A stretch of 64,000 nucleotides of DNA from Corynebacterium lizhenjunii. GTDB taxonomy: Bacteria > Actinomycetota > Actinomycetes > Mycobacteriales > Mycobacteriaceae. The stretch is from NCBI RefSeq assembly GCF_011038655.2, contig NZ_CP064954.1, forward strand, positions 248,001-312,000, written 5' to 3'. The notes below the pieces were generated by a model. It ran no database searches, was not told the origin of the DNA, and saw only the letters and a list, made by a program, of their open reading frames with translations. Below, piece by piece: positions 47,237-56,724 of the stretch. The position numbers and the translations under genes were made by a program. The stretch's first letter is position 1; every line of letters starts with the position of its first letter.

Positions 47237-48772
47237 GTGATTTTTGTGAGCCCGTATATTCGTACCGTTACCACCGCCTCAGGTGCTACTGCTGTGCAGG
47301 TGGTGTTAGAAGAACGTGCAGGTAAAAAGGCGATGAAGCATATCGGCTCTGCCCACGATGACTATGAGCTAGCGTTGTTGAAAGCTGAAGCTCAACGCGT
47401 GATTGATGGGGATCAACTCTGCCTCGATTTAGGGCTTGACGATAGGAATGCGCCTGCAGGTAGTGGGTCGAAAGACAATCCGTTACCGGTGAGTTCCCAA
47501 AAGGCTGGTGTCCTTTTAGAGTGCATTGACTCGTGCTACCAGCGGCTTGGATTTGATGTTGCCACTGGTGGCGACCAGGTTTTTGCCAATCTAGTTCGCG
47601 CGCGGATTATTCAGCCAGGTTCCAAGCTGGATTCGATTGAGACTTTGGCCGAAGTTGGCGTGGTAAGTGCCACTTATGCCACAATCAAACGGCATTTAGC
47701 CAGCTACGCTACAGAGTCATTTCGTGAGATTTTGTCTCAAGCCTTAGCTCGCCATGCTGGTATCGGTGCAGGAAGCTTCGTCTTATACGACGTGACCACG
47801 CTGTATTTCGAAACTGATACTCCAGATGACCTGCGTAAATCCGGCTTTTCGAAAGAACGCCGAGTCGAACCTCAAATCCTGGTAGGCCTGCTAACCGATG
47901 CCACGGGCTTCCCACTACATATCGGGGCCTATGAAGGCAACAAAGCCGAAACGCACACGTTGTTACCGATGATCCGGGCTTTTCAGTCTGCGTACAATCT
48001 CGACCGCGTCACGATTGTTGCTGATGCGGGCATGTTTTCAGCCGAGAACAAGACAGCTATCGTTGAGGCGGGGCTAGATTACATCCTTTCTACCAAAGTC
48101 CCCTCCCTGCCTGAGGTGATCACCCAGTGGAAACAGGAACATCCTGGCCAGGACTACACTCACGGGCAAATATGGTCCCAGCCTTCCTACACAGATCGAC
48201 GCCATGCCACAACAGGCAAGCCGGATTCTGTTACTCACTTTCACTACTCCTACGATCGGGCTCGACGAACAGTGCGCGGCATCGACGAGCAGCTAGCCAA
48301 GGCTGCCCGAGCAGTAGAAGGCAAAGTAGCGATCAAACGTAATCGATACATCGATCTCAAAGCCCCAAATAAAAAGGTCAACTACGAACTGGCCACCAAA
48401 CATAGGGCCTTAGCTGGGATTAAAGGCTACGAAACGACGCTCACATCGATGCCCGCACCCGAGGTGCTCCGCGCCTACAGACATCTGCTCAACATTGAAA
48501 AATCGTTCCGAATGTCAAAGTCCGATCTCAAAGCCCGCCCGATCTACGCGCGAACCGAAGACTCTATAAACGCCCACCTCAACATCGTCATGGCCGCTCT
48601 AGCAATCAGTCAGATGATGGAAACGGCCACAGGCAAAAGCATCAAACGCCTGGTACGAACCCTGAAAAAATACCGAACCTTCGAACTCAAACTCAACGGC
48701 ACCACCATCCACGCCGCCACACCACTGCCCCCTGACGTCCAACAACTCCTCAACGCCATCACCCAAGCCTGA
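47237..48772 (+). CDS. IS1634-type DDE transposase
   Basis: 511 residues with a GTG start at 47237; a GTG three codons later is possible. It shows the IS4-superfamily catalytic pattern: a first Asp in YDVTTLYFETD, a second in IVADAGMFSAENK, and the Y-R-E-K block AYRHLLNIEKSFRMSKSDLKARPIY. Length and motifs suggest an intact enzyme. The stop lies next to TTCCGCACTAA (48774-48784), and the same word in the same direction precedes the gene at 47198; terminal inverted repeats specific to the IS itself were not resolved. It may have brought in, or jumped next to, the AlbA_2 segment. Confidence 0.9.
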   Translation: MIFVSPYIRTVTTASGATAVQVVLEERAGKKAMKHIGSAHDDYELALLKAEAQRVIDGDQLCLDLGLDDRNAPAGSGSKDNPLPVSSQKAGVLLECIDSCYQRLGFDVATGGDQVFANLVRARIIQPGSKLDSIETLAEVGVVSATYATIKRHLASYATESFREILSQALARHAGIGAGSFVLYDVTTLYFETDTPDDLRKSGFSKERRVEPQILVGLLTDATGFPLHIGAYEGNKAETHTLLPMIRAFQSAYNLDRVTIVADAGMFSAENKTAIVEAGLDYILSTKVPSLPEVITQWKQEHPGQDYTHGQIWSQPSYTDRRHATTGKPDSVTHFHYSYDRARRTVRGIDEQLAKAARAVEGKVAIKRNRYIDLKAPNKKVNYELATKHRALAGIKGYETTLTSMPAPEVLRAYRHLLNIEKSFRMSKSDLKARPIYARTEDSINAHLNIVMAALAISQMMETATGKSIKRLVRTLKKYRTFELKLNGTTIHAATPLPPDVQQLLNAITQA

Positions 48773-48785
48773 CTTCCGCACTAAA

Positions 48786-48826
48786 ATGAGCCAAGTCGGG
48801 TTTGACGCTTTATTGCTTTTCTGCGG
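48786..48826 (+). repeat. Repeat D, internally deleted relative of repeat A
   Basis: ATGAGCCAAGTCGGG is joined directly to TTTGACGCTTTATTGC and TTTTCTGCGG. The same outer pieces flank repeat A, which has about 91 extra bases in between, as expected from deletion between its similar ends. Confidence 0.65.
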
Positions 48827-48841
48827 CAGGTGGGCAGCAGA

Positions 48842-48866
48842 AAGCCCGCACGTACGGCGCGGGCTT
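48842..48866 (-). terminator. Terminator of the second fadD
   Basis: AAGCCCGC pairs with GCGGGCTT; on the minus strand it is followed by TTTC, 28 bases after the stop. Confidence 0.8.
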
Positions 48867-48893
48867 AGGTAGCGGTCAGCGGCGGGGGAGGGC

Positions 48894-50600
48894 TTAATTC
48901 TCCTCGTTGAGGCGGGCGAGGAGGTCGGCTTGGACGTCGCGGCGGCGGATCTTGCCCATTTGGTCCTTGGCAAGGGACTCGAAGTGGTAGAAGGTGCGCG
49001 GGACTTTGTAGCGGGTTAGCCGCTCGCGGCAGTATTCCTTGAGGCCCTCCGGGTCCAGGGCGGCGCCGTCGACTAGGTCAATACACGCCACAACGTCTTC
49101 AGAGCCATCGGAGCGGGGCCGACCCACAACGGCAACATCTTCGACATCAGGATGGGTGAGGAGTACTTCCTCAACCTCGCCGGGGTAGACGTTAAAGCCA
49201 CCGGTGATGATGATTTCCTTAATGCGCGAGACCAACCGGATAAAGCCGTCTTCTTCCATCACACCCATGTCCCCGGTGCGGAACCAACCATTGTGGAAGG
49301 CAGCAGCGGTGGCTTCCGGGTTGTTGAAGTAACCCTTGAATACCTGGGGGCCACGGGCGAGGACTTCGCCCTCCTGACCGTCCGGCATGGTTTCATCCAG
49401 ATTATCTGGGTTGCCAATGCGCACTTCGGTATCGGGGAAGGGGATACCCACGTACCCGGGGCGCCGGTCAGAGGTCATGGGGTTGCCCACGATGATGGGG
49501 GAGCATTCGGTCAAGCCGTAGCCCTCCACCAGCAGGCCGCCGGTGTATTCTTCCCACTTTTCGACGGTGGCTACCGGGAGGGTGGACGCGCCGGAGAACG
49601 CCGCGCGCACGCCCTTGATTTCTACGCCCTTTTCCTCGGCGGCCTGGACAATCTTTTCGTAGAGCGTGGGTACGCCCGGCACCCAGGTGGGGGTGTGCTT
49701 CTTCATGATGTCCATAATCAGCGGCACCTGCGGGGAGGGCAGGAGGACTAGCTCGCCGCCAATGAATTGCGCCAGGGTGGCGTTCATGGTCAGGCCATAG
49801 GCGTGGAAGAAGGGCAAGGCGGCCAGCATGCGCTCGGGGCGCTCGCCCAACTCGGGCACCCAGTGCTTGCCCTGCAGGAGATTGGAGAATAAGTTGCCGT
49901 GGGTTAGCTCGGCGCCCTTCGGCGTACCCGTGGTACCGGAGGTGTACAGGATTAGTGCAGTGGTGTCCTTGGTGACCTCGGTGGGGGTTTCAATGTCTGC
50001 ACCATTGCCGCCGATGGCATTACCAATGAGGGTATCCCACGGCACGGTATTGGGGGCATCGGCAGACAATTGCTCGCGCTTGGCCTTCAGGAACGGCAAG
50101 CGGAGGGCCATACGCTGCGCGGCCGGCATGGCATCAATCATATTGATGGACACCACGGTCTCCAGGTGGGTGGTAGGCCGCAGCTTTTCCAGCGTCGATG
50201 CCGTCTTATCCCACGCAATGGCAATCCGCGCGCCGTGGTCCTGGAACAGGGACTCCAGCTCGTGGGCGGTGTAGAGCGGGTTGTGTAACACCACCGTGGC
50301 GCCCAGCTTGAGCACGGCATAAAAGGCGGCCACCTGCTGGGGGCAGTTGGGGGCCACAATGGCCACGCGGTCCCCGGGCCGCACGCCAAAGGCCCGCAGG
50401 CCTGCGGCAGCGCGGCGCACCTGGCGGTCTAATTCTGCATAGGTTTGGGTTTTGCCAAAGAAGTAGGTGGCGGGTTTGTCCGCATTGATGGCTAAGTTGT
50501 TGTCGTAAATATCCAGCAGTGTGGTTTCCCCGTACTCCAGGGTGTGCGGGGTAAAAGGCGCGTAGTACTGAAGCCAAGCCTTGGACTCATATGCGGACAT
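48894..50600 (-). CDS. fadD: Long-chain fatty acid-CoA ligase, paralogue 2
   Basis: 568 residues from the ATG at 50600 (MSAYESKAWLQYYA), with GGAGG about 9 bases upstream. Motifs match paralogue 1: YTSGTTGTPKGA, VEGYGLTECSP, RIKEIIITGGFNVYP, KDQMGKI. It should activate long-chain fatty acids. At one place the paralogues differ tellingly: this gene has QLSADAPNTVPW encoded with a copy of the dispersed motif (50056), whereas paralogue 1 has QLSVSAPNTVPW and no motif. It is divergent from mshA, about 80 bases between starts. Confidence 0.92.
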   Translation of the reverse strand: MSAYESKAWLQYYAPFTPHTLEYGETTLLDIYDNNLAINADKPATYFFGKTQTYAELDRQVRRAAAGLRAFGVRPGDRVAIVAPNCPQQVAAFYAVLKLGATVVLHNPLYTAHELESLFQDHGARIAIAWDKTASTLEKLRPTTHLETVVSINMIDAMPAAQRMALRLPFLKAKREQLSADAPNTVPWDTLIGNAIGGNGADIETPTEVTKDTTALILYTSGTTGTPKGAELTHGNLFSNLLQGKHWVPELGERPERMLAALPFFHAYGLTMNATLAQFIGGELVLLPSPQVPLIMDIMKKHTPTWVPGVPTLYEKIVQAAEEKGVEIKGVRAAFSGASTLPVATVEKWEEYTGGLLVEGYGLTECSPIIVGNPMTSDRRPGYVGIPFPDTEVRIGNPDNLDETMPDGQEGEVLARGPQVFKGYFNNPEATAAAFHNGWFRTGDMGVMEEDGFIRLVSRIKEIIITGGFNVYPGEVEEVLLTHPDVEDVAVVGRPRSDGSEDVVACIDLVDGAALDPEGLKEYCRERLTRYKVPRTFYHFESLAKDQMGKIRRRDVQADLLARLNEEN

Positions 50601-50679
50601 AGGTGCAACCTCCGTTTGCGTAGGTTTGGGCTCCGCTAAGTATACGCGGGCCCGCCACGCCCGCGTAGAATAGGCCTTT

Positions 50680-51945
50680 ATGCGTATTGCGATGATCTCT
50701 ATGCACACCTCGCCTTTGGAGCAGGCGGGGTCTGGTGATGCCGGGGGGATGAACGTCTACGTCCTCAACACCGCCCGCCATCTGGCGCGACGCGGGGTTG
50801 AAGTAGACATTTTCACCCGCGCCACCCGCCCTTCCCAGGGCGAAATCGTTGCGGTGGAAGAGGGCCTGCGGGTGATCAATATCGTGGCCGGGCCCTATGA
50901 GGGGCTGGATAAAGAAGACCTGCCCACCCAGCTGGCCGCTTTTACCGGGGGCATAGTCAACTTTGCGCGCTGTTTCGGCCTGGATTATGACGTGATTCAT
51001 TCGCATTATTGGCTCTCTGGCCAGGTGGGTTGGTTGCTGCGCGATTTGTGGGAAGCCCCCTTGGTCCACACCGCGCATACGCTGGCGGCGGTCAAAAATG
51101 CGCACCGCACCCAGGGCGATACCCCAGAGTCGGAGGCGCGCCGCATCTGTGAGCAGCAGATTGTGGATAATGCTGATCTGTTGGTGGTCAATACCGTCCA
51201 GGAGACACGGGATTTGGTGGAGCATTATGATGCCGCCGCGGAGCGTATCGTGGTGGTCTCCCCGGGTGCGGATGTGGAGCTGTTTACCCCGGGAACTGAC
51301 CGCAACACGGAGCGCTCCCGGCGTGAGCTGGGCATTCCGCTGCATACCAAGGTGGTGGCCTTTGTGGGCCGGCTGCAGAAATTCAAGGGCCCGGAGGTGT
51401 TGATTCGGGCTACGGCGGAGTTGATGCGCCGCGATCCGCACCGCGACCTGCGGGTGATTATGTGCGGTGGGCCTTCGGGGGCCCACGCCACCCCGGAGAC
51501 TTACCAGCTTTTGGCCCGTGAGTTGGGCGTTGAGCGCGTCGTGCGCTTCCTGTCGCCGCGCCCGCCGGAGGAGTTGGTCTCGGTCTACCGGGCGGCGGAT
51601 GTGGTGGCGGTTCCTAGTTATAACGAGTCTTTTGGTCTGGTGGCCATGGAGGCCCAGGCCACAGGTACTCCGGTGGTGGCCGCGGCGGTGGGCGGTTTGC
51701 CTACGGTGGTTGATGCAGGCGAGACCGGCCTGCTGGTGCACTCCCATGAGCCCGAGGCCTGGGCGGATGCCTTGGCGCAGCTGTTGGATGATGATGAGCG
51801 CCGCATTGCTATGGGTGAGGCCGCTGTGGAGCACGCTAGCCAGTTCAGTTGGGCCGCTGCTGCCACGCAGCTTGAAGCTATCTTTGCCGATGCCCTGAGC
51901 ATCGAGATTCCTGATTGTCACGCTCGCCGCGCCATCGGCTACTAG
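50680..51945 (+). CDS. mshA: D-inositol-3-phosphate glycosyltransferase
   Basis: 421 residues from the ATG at 50680. It is a GT-B (GT4) enzyme with the N-terminal donor-side loop [20 protein letters not shown], the nucleotide-sugar region [13 protein letters not shown] and the E-x7-E motif in [17 protein letters not shown]. It joins GlcNAc to inositol-3-phosphate, the first committed step of mycothiol synthesis. Two dispersed-motif copies lie at its end, one inside (IFADALS) and one 14 bases after the stop. The gene order from here to 64 kb is conserved with mycobacteria. Confidence 0.95.
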   Translation: MRIAMISMHTSPLEQAGSGDAGGMNVYVLNTARHLARRGVEVDIFTRATRPSQGEIVAVEEGLRVINIVAGPYEGLDKEDLPTQLAAFTGGIVNFARCFGLDYDVIHSHYWLSGQVGWLLRDLWEAPLVHTAHTLAAVKNAHRTQGDTPESEARRICEQQIVDNADLLVVNTVQETRDLVEHYDAAAERIVVVSPGADVELFTPGTDRNTERSRRELGIPLHTKVVAFVGRLQKFKGPEVLIRATAELMRRDPHRDLRVIMCGGPSGAHATPETYQLLARELGVERVVRFLSPRPPEELVSVYRAADVVAVPSYNESFGLVAMEAQATGTPVVAAAVGGLPTVVDAGETGLLVHSHEPEAWADALAQLLDDDERRIAMGEAAVEHASQFSWAAAATQLEAIFADALSIEIPDCHARRAIGY

Positions 51946-52000
51946 TTTCTTGCACCTGAGCTTGCCGATGCCCCCGCCACTGCGGCTATGCTGCGAAGGC

Positions 52001-52279
52001 ATGGGTAGTCTGTGGTTTGGTATGGCCATCATGCTGTGTGCTGCGGTTGTGTGTGCAACCGCAGTTCCTGCTGCACGTGGCTCTGGAAAGAAGCACCCCT
52101 TGGTTATGCGGAGCTCTGCGGCTGCGGCGTGGTGGTTTAGCATTGCAGCCCTGGCTTATGTGGTGGCGTTTGCGCTGCTGCTGACTTCGTTACCGCTGTG
52201 GGTAGCCATTGCCTGCGCTTTCGTAGGCCTGTTTACGAGCGCTGGCGGCTACGTGGCGGCTGGCGGGGCAAGTAAATAG
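52001..52279 (+). CDS. Small membrane protein, unknown
   Basis: 92 residues from the ATG at 52001 (MGSLWFGMAIMLC). Three hydrophobic segments are visible, about residues 5-22, 42-60 and 63-85, joined by short basic loops (RGSGKKHPLVMRSS). No domain is recognised. The ribosome site is weak (AAGG directly before the ATG). The frame is open upstream through the mshA 3' region, but that would place the dispersed motif inside the protein and is unlikely. Confidence 0.6.
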   Translation: MGSLWFGMAIMLCAAVVCATAVPAARGSGKKHPLVMRSSAAAAWWFSIAALAYVVAFALLLTSLPLWVAIACAFVGLFTSAGGYVAAGGASK

Positions 52280-52337
52280 ATCGTGCCCGCGAAGCGGAGT
52301 GTCGCGAGGCATGAACCACTTCATTGTTGCTAGAGTG

Positions 52338-52360
52338 ACCTACCTCATTTATTCGTAGGT
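52338..52360. promoter_or_regulatory. Inverted repeat before the MFS gene
   Basis: ACCTAC-N11-GTAGGT lies about 80 bases before the MFS start in an AT-richer promoter-like stretch. It may be an operator for that gene. Confidence 0.35.
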
Positions 52361-52440
52361 TTCCGTCGTGAGTGTGGGGCGGAGTGAGCAACAATGTGAG
52401 GGTGCGTGTGAGAGAACCTGGTAAAGGCGGCGGTCGGGGA

Positions 52441-53622
52441 ATGGCTGCGGTGTATTCCCTGGCCGCCACTTACTTTTTGAGCGCCCTCTGCGGGTCGATG
52501 ACCGGCCTGACTGTGGCCCTATACTTTGCCAGCTTGGACAGCGGCGAGCTGTTTGTTTCTGCGATCATGGTCGCGGGAATGACTGCGCAGGTCTTTGTTG
52601 CACCTTTGCTTGCGCCGCTTTTTGATCGTTACAGTGCATATCGCATTTCGTTCGTCACGTTATGCATAGAGATTGTGGTGCTCTCACTGATGGCTGCCTT
52701 GCCAACGCCATTGGTGCTCATTGCGGGAGGTTTGGTCAACACGTGTCTGGCGGGGCTGTCTGGACCGGCGTTCTTTACTATTATCGACGCCCAAGCGCCG
52801 GAAGGCGCGCAAGCCAAGGTATTCTCCCTGCTGGATACCGGCCGTTTTGCTGGCCGGTTTCTGGGCCCGGTGATGGGCGGGTTGCTGCTGGATCTGGCCA
52901 ACATTCGGGTGGCGCTCCTCTTCGAGGTAGTTGCTAGTGTTATCTGCTTGCTAGTGCTGGCACTTGTCTATCGCAGTGCTGACCGCGGTGCCCTGGTGGA
53001 GCGTAGCGCGCCGCCTACGTCTATGACCTTCTTACAAAAAGTCATCGAAGCTCCCAAAATGCTGTTGACCACCCCTAGCTCACGTCAAGCGTTGACCAGT
53101 ATCTGGGCCGCCATTATCTTTACCTCCATCTTCGGGGTGGCTCAGGTATTCTTCGCCACTCAAACCTTAGAGCTCAGCGGAGCGATGTACGCGATTTTGT
53201 CTCAGGCCTTCATTGTGGGCCGGATTGTGGGCGCCCGCTTGGGTGGGCGCCTAAATGCTGATAACGCGCTGCGCTGCCTGGTCGGCGGTGGCGTGGTGTT
53301 GGGCCTGAGCGTGGGGTTGCCCGGGGTGTTTCCCTCTGTGGTGCTTGCAATGGCCTGCTTCTTCGTCGGTGGTGTGGCCAACTCGGTCCAAGTGGCAGCT
53401 TTGCGCTTGGTGGTTATCGGAGCGGTTCCGGAACAGATCAAGCCCAAGGCACTATCGGCCATGGGGGCTATCAACAACTCCGCCATGCTGATTGGTTACG
53501 TGATAGGCGCCCCGGTGGTGGGTCTGACTGGTCCCGCCACGGCGTTTATAATCTCCGGCTTTGGCACTGTGGTCTTGACCTTGGGGCCAGCGCTGGTGCG
53601 TGCGGCGCGACGGCGCACTTAA
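52441..53622 (+). CDS. Major facilitator superfamily transporter
   Basis: About 393 residues if it starts at the ATG at 52441 (MAAVYSLAATYFL). Roughly twelve hydrophobic segments are visible, with a polar central loop near SADRGALVERSAPPT and an MFS-like loop between helices 2 and 3 (APLFDRYSAYRIS). Small hydrophobic and glycine-rich helices recall drug or small-molecule efflux carriers, but no substrate can be assigned. GTG codons upstream (for example 52408) could extend it by a basic leader. The stop overlaps by 4 bases with the stop of the convergent acetyltransferase gene. Confidence 0.8.
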   Translation: MAAVYSLAATYFLSALCGSMTGLTVALYFASLDSGELFVSAIMVAGMTAQVFVAPLLAPLFDRYSAYRISFVTLCIEIVVLSLMAALPTPLVLIAGGLVNTCLAGLSGPAFFTIIDAQAPEGAQAKVFSLLDTGRFAGRFLGPVMGGLLLDLANIRVALLFEVVASVICLLVLALVYRSADRGALVERSAPPTSMTFLQKVIEAPKMLLTTPSSRQALTSIWAAIIFTSIFGVAQVFFATQTLELSGAMYAILSQAFIVGRIVGARLGGRLNADNALRCLVGGGVVLGLSVGLPGVFPSVVLAMACFFVGGVANSVQVAALRLVVIGAVPEQIKPKALSAMGAINNSAMLIGYVIGAPVVGLTGPATAFIISGFGTVVLTLGPALVRAARRRT

Positions 53623-54671
53623 GCCTGCTGTTGGTTCACGTCGCCTTCCCAACTAGCCCACGTGAACTTGGGCTCTAGGCCCAACTTGTGGTTGATGGCC
53701 AGCATCTGGGTGTTGGTGGTGGCGTTGAAGGTGCTTACCCGGGCAATGTCCGGGAAGCGCTGGCGCAGGTGATCATAGAGCGCAGCCTTGACCGTCATGC
53801 CGAGGCCTTGGCCGCGGGCACGACGGTGAACCACGGTCAAGTCCTGCTCCGCAACGCGGGCGGCCTCCTCCGGACCAGGGACCCGGGCATAGGAGAAGGC
53901 GGCAATACCGGCGGCATCGACCAAGCACGCATTGACCAGCGTGCCGGGAGCAGCGCTGAGGTGGGCGGCGGCATCGGCAAGCCGTTGGCGGGTCCATGGC
54001 TCGGCAGAGGGGGCGGCAGAGGGCACATCCTGGGAACTAATGGTCATAATCTCTAAGAAAGAATCCACTAGCTCCTCGGGCACCTCCACATCATCGAAGA
54101 ACACTGGGGTCAGCCCCGCGGGAAGCTGCGGGCGGGGGCTAAGCGCCAGGTCCAGCAAAGAGGCCGTTTCCTCCACGGCGGTGCGCATGCCCTGGCCACG
54201 CAAGGCCCGGCAGAGAGGATCAGTATCCAGCCCACCAGCAGGACAGTCGCTGCCCACAATCAACCGCGTGCGCTCGGCCGCCCGGCACCGGGCGATGACC
54301 TCCTCCCACAGCGCGCTAAACGTAGGGCCATCGAAGCCGCCGGGAAAGGTGAAGGACGCATGGGCGACCTCGGTGTTATCGACGTGTGGCAGGCGCAGCG
54401 TGGCAAACCCCCGGAAGCCAAGGTCCGTCTCATCTTCCTGGCTGGGCAGCGTGGTGTGGCCCTGCGGGTCCTGCACTGCGGCGAGCACAATCAAGGTGCG
54501 CTGAGGGACGGGCCGCAGATTGTTCAGGTCCTGGGCGATGGGCACCGCGAAGTCATCGCCGCCGCTGAGCTGGCGCATATGGGCATTAAAGGCCTGGTTG
54601 AGGGCGCGCACGGCAGTGGAAGGGTGGACATTATCGGGCAGGTGCGGGGGCGCTAGGGGGAGAATGTGCAT
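53619..54671 (-). CDS. GNAT acetyltransferase with two related halves
   Basis: 350 residues, long enough for two GNAT folds. The C-terminal half has the acetyl-CoA motif [20 protein letters not shown] and the family ending [19 protein letters not shown]. The N-terminal half keeps the general fold pattern but a poorer cofactor motif. The layout resembles tandem GNAT proteins such as mycothiol synthase, but the characteristic substrate residues cannot be judged by eye, so no mycothiol role is claimed. A dispersed motif at 53971 is read as LADAAAHL in the linker between halves. Confidence 0.78.
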   Translation of the reverse strand: MHILPLAPPHLPDNVHPSTAVRALNQAFNAHMRQLSGGDDFAVPIAQDLNNLRPVPQRTLIVLAAVQDPQGHTTLPSQEDETDLGFRGFATLRLPHVDNTEVAHASFTFPGGFDGPTFSALWEEVIARCRAAERTRLIVGSDCPAGGLDTDPLCRALRGQGMRTAVEETASLLDLALSPRPQLPAGLTPVFFDDVEVPEELVDSFLEIMTISSQDVPSAAPSAEPWTRQRLADAAAHLSAAPGTLVNACLVDAAGIAAFSYARVPGPEEAARVAEQDLTVVHRRARGQGLGMTVKAALYDHLRQRFPDIARVSTFNATTNTQMLAINHKLGLEPKFTWASWEGDVNQQQA

Positions 54672-54758
54672 GTGGCCAGTGTAATGGTCTACCGGCGGGG
54701 GAGTGACATGGGCGGAGAAAGGCTGACACGGTGGCCAAAAGGTGGCATGCTGGAAGGC

Positions 54759-55505
54759 ATGAGTACTGGCAAGCTAATTCTTTTGCGTCATGGACAGTCC
54801 AAGTGGAACGAGTCAAACCAATTCACCGGCTGGGTCGATGTGGACCTCACGGAAAAGGGGGAGGGGGAAGCCAAGCGCGGCGGCCAGCTGCTGGCTGAAG
54901 AAGGTCTGCTGCCCAACGTGGTTTACACCTCCTTGCTGCGCCGCGCCATCCGTACCGCCAACATTGCGCTCAATGCCGCGGACCGCCACTGGATTCCCGT
55001 GGTGCGCGACTGGCGTTTGAATGAGCGCCACTACGGCGCGCTGCAGGGCCTAAACAAGGCAGAGACCAAGGATAAGTACGGTGAGGAGCAGTTCATGCAG
55101 TGGCGCCGCTCCTACGGCACCCCGCCGCCGGAGCTGGAGGACGGCAGCGAATACTCCCAGGCCGGGGACCCGCGCTACGCCCAGCTAGAGACCGTGCCGC
55201 GCACCGAGTGCCTCAAGGACGTGGTGGAGCGCCTGGTTCCCTACTTTGAAGAAGAGATCCTCCCGCGCGTCAAGAACGGCGAGAACGTCCTGGTCGCCGC
55301 GCACGGCAACTCCCTGCGTGCGCTGGTCAAGCACCTGGACAATATCTCCGATGAGGACATCGCGGCGCTAAATATCCCCACCGGCATCCCGCTGGTCTAC
55401 GAGATTAATGCGGATGGCGCCGTGGCCAACCCCGGCGGCACCTACCTGGACCCGGAGGCTGCCGCTGCCGGCGCTGCCGCCGTGGCCGCGCAGGGCGGTA
55501 AGTAA
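54759..55505 (+). CDS. gpmA: 2,3-bisphosphoglycerate-dependent phosphoglycerate mutase
   Basis: 248 residues from the ATG at 54759 ([17 protein letters not shown]). It has the phospho-histidine motif LLRHGQS, the RxxxT and EHYG-type region [17 protein letters not shown], and the second histidine in [13 protein letters not shown]. It interconverts 3- and 2-phosphoglycerate in glycolysis. An ATG four codons upstream (54747) is an alternative start; the spacing of AAGGTGG and GGAAGG fits neither perfectly. Its C-terminus ends in an Ala-rich tail. It precedes senX3-regX3, as in mycobacteria. Confidence 0.93.
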   Translation: MSTGKLILLRHGQSKWNESNQFTGWVDVDLTEKGEGEAKRGGQLLAEEGLLPNVVYTSLLRRAIRTANIALNAADRHWIPVVRDWRLNERHYGALQGLNKAETKDKYGEEQFMQWRRSYGTPPPELEDGSEYSQAGDPRYAQLETVPRTECLKDVVERLVPYFEEEILPRVKNGENVLVAAHGNSLRALVKHLDNISDEDIAALNIPTGIPLVYEINADGAVANPGGTYLDPEAAAAGAAAVAAQGGK

Positions 55506-55527
55506 GCCCTCAGGCGGCAGGCAGGCC

Positions 55528-56724
55528 ATGACATACCTCCTCACCTTCCTGATGGGTGTGTTGGCATGTTGGATAGTGCGCCCCCGGCTGCAACAGCTGT
55601 GGGGGCGCTTTCAACGTGCCCGCACCCCGGACACGGACGCCAACCAAGTCACCACCATCAGCCAAGTGCTGCATTTAAGCGCCCAGGGCGCGCCGATGGG
55701 ACTGGTAGTTGTTGACCGCGCTGGCGACGTCATTTTGTCCAACCCCGCGGCCCACGACATGGCCCTGGTCCATGATCGCACCTTGAATGCCCAGGTGTGG
55801 GAGGTGGTCCAGCAGGTGCAGGTGGACAAGGAAGAGCGCCGGGCGGATGTGGCCATCCACAAACGCCGCACCGGACAGCGCGTGACGCAGGTCCAAGCCT
55901 TGGTCAAGCCGCTTACTCTCAACGATGACCGCTTTGTGCTCGTCTGCGGCACCGACGAGTCCGAGTCTGTGCGCATGGAAGCCGCCCGCCGCGACTTCGT
56001 GGCCAACGTCTCCCATGAGCTCAAGACGCCGGTGGGGGGCATCGGCCTGCTGGCAGAAGCCCTGCTCCAAGACCCAGAAGACCCCGAGCACGTGCGCTAC
56101 TTTGGCCAGCGCGTGCGCAAGGAAGCCCAGCGCATCGCGGATATGGTCAATGAACTCATTGCCCTGTCTAAGCTTCAAGGCGCCGAGCGCTTGCCATCCA
56201 TGCAGCCGCTGCTGGTAGATGAGCTGGTGGCCGAGGCGATTGCTCGCAATCAGCTGGCCGCAGATTCTTCGGGCATTGAGCTTATAACCGGTGAGACCAC
56301 TGGTGTGGAGGTGCTAGGGGATCACTCCTTGCTGGTCACCGCGCTATCCAACCTGGTCTCCAACGCTATTAATTACTCCCCGGAGGCCACGCCGGTGTCC
56401 ATTAGCCAAAAGGTGGTGGGCGAGGACGTGGTGCTCATTCAGGTTACTGACCGTGGCGTGGGCATTGCCCCGGAGTACCAAAAGCGCGTATTTGAGCGCT
56501 TTTTCCGGGTGGATAAGGCCCGTTCGCGCCAGACTGGCGGCACGGGCTTGGGGTTGTCCATCGTCAAGCACGCGGTGGCCAATCACGGTGGCAATATCAA
56601 GCTGTGGTCACGCCCCGGCACCGGCTCCACCTTTACAATTGAACTGCCGGTTCACTCCCGCGACCAGGCAGTGCTTGCCGATGCCCCCCGCACGCCCACC
56701 GCCGAAAGGACACCGCCGCAATGA
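55528..56724 (+). CDS. senX3: Sensor histidine kinase SenX3
   Basis: 398 residues from the ATG at 55528. One N-terminal membrane helix (about residues 1-18) precedes a PAS-like region (LHLSAQGAPMGLVVVDRAGDVILSNPAA), then the phospho-acceptor H-box FVANVSHELKTPVGG, the N-box NLVSNAINYSPE, and the G-boxes DRGVGIAPEYQ and TGGTGLGLSIVKH. It pairs with RegX3, whose start overlaps its stop (ATGA). In mycobacteria SenX3-RegX3 answers phosphate limitation; the nearby ppx gene fits that. A dispersed motif encodes part of the C-terminal tail (VLADAPRTP). Confidence 0.93.
   Translation: MTYLLTFLMGVLACWIVRPRLQQLWGRFQRARTPDTDANQVTTISQVLHLSAQGAPMGLVVVDRAGDVILSNPAAHDMALVHDRTLNAQVWEVVQQVQVDKEERRADVAIHKRRTGQRVTQVQALVKPLTLNDDRFVLVCGTDESESVRMEAARRDFVANVSHELKTPVGGIGLLAEALLQDPEDPEHVRYFGQRVRKEAQRIADMVNELIALSKLQGAERLPSMQPLLVDELVAEAIARNQLAADSSGIELITGETTGVEVLGDHSLLVTALSNLVSNAINYSPEATPVSISQKVVGEDVVLIQVTDRGVGIAPEYQKRVFERFFRVDKARSRQTGGTGLGLSIVKHAVANHGGNIKLWSRPGTGSTFTIELPVHSRDQAVLADAPRTPTAERTPPQ

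Larger units (their letters stand above)
44993..48784. mobile_element. Candidate composite mobile block between two fadD paralogues
   Basis: The word TTAGTGCGGAA opens the block (44999-45009), and its reverse complement TTCCGCACTAA occurs at 47198-47208 and again at 48774-48784. The first two are part of a perfect 18-base inverted pair (44993-45010 and 47197-47214). Inside are an AlbA_2/ATPase gene and a complete IS1634-type transposase gene. AT content is higher than in the flanking lipid genes. Whether this is one element or an IS next to a second element cannot be decided from one sequence. Confidence 0.5.
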
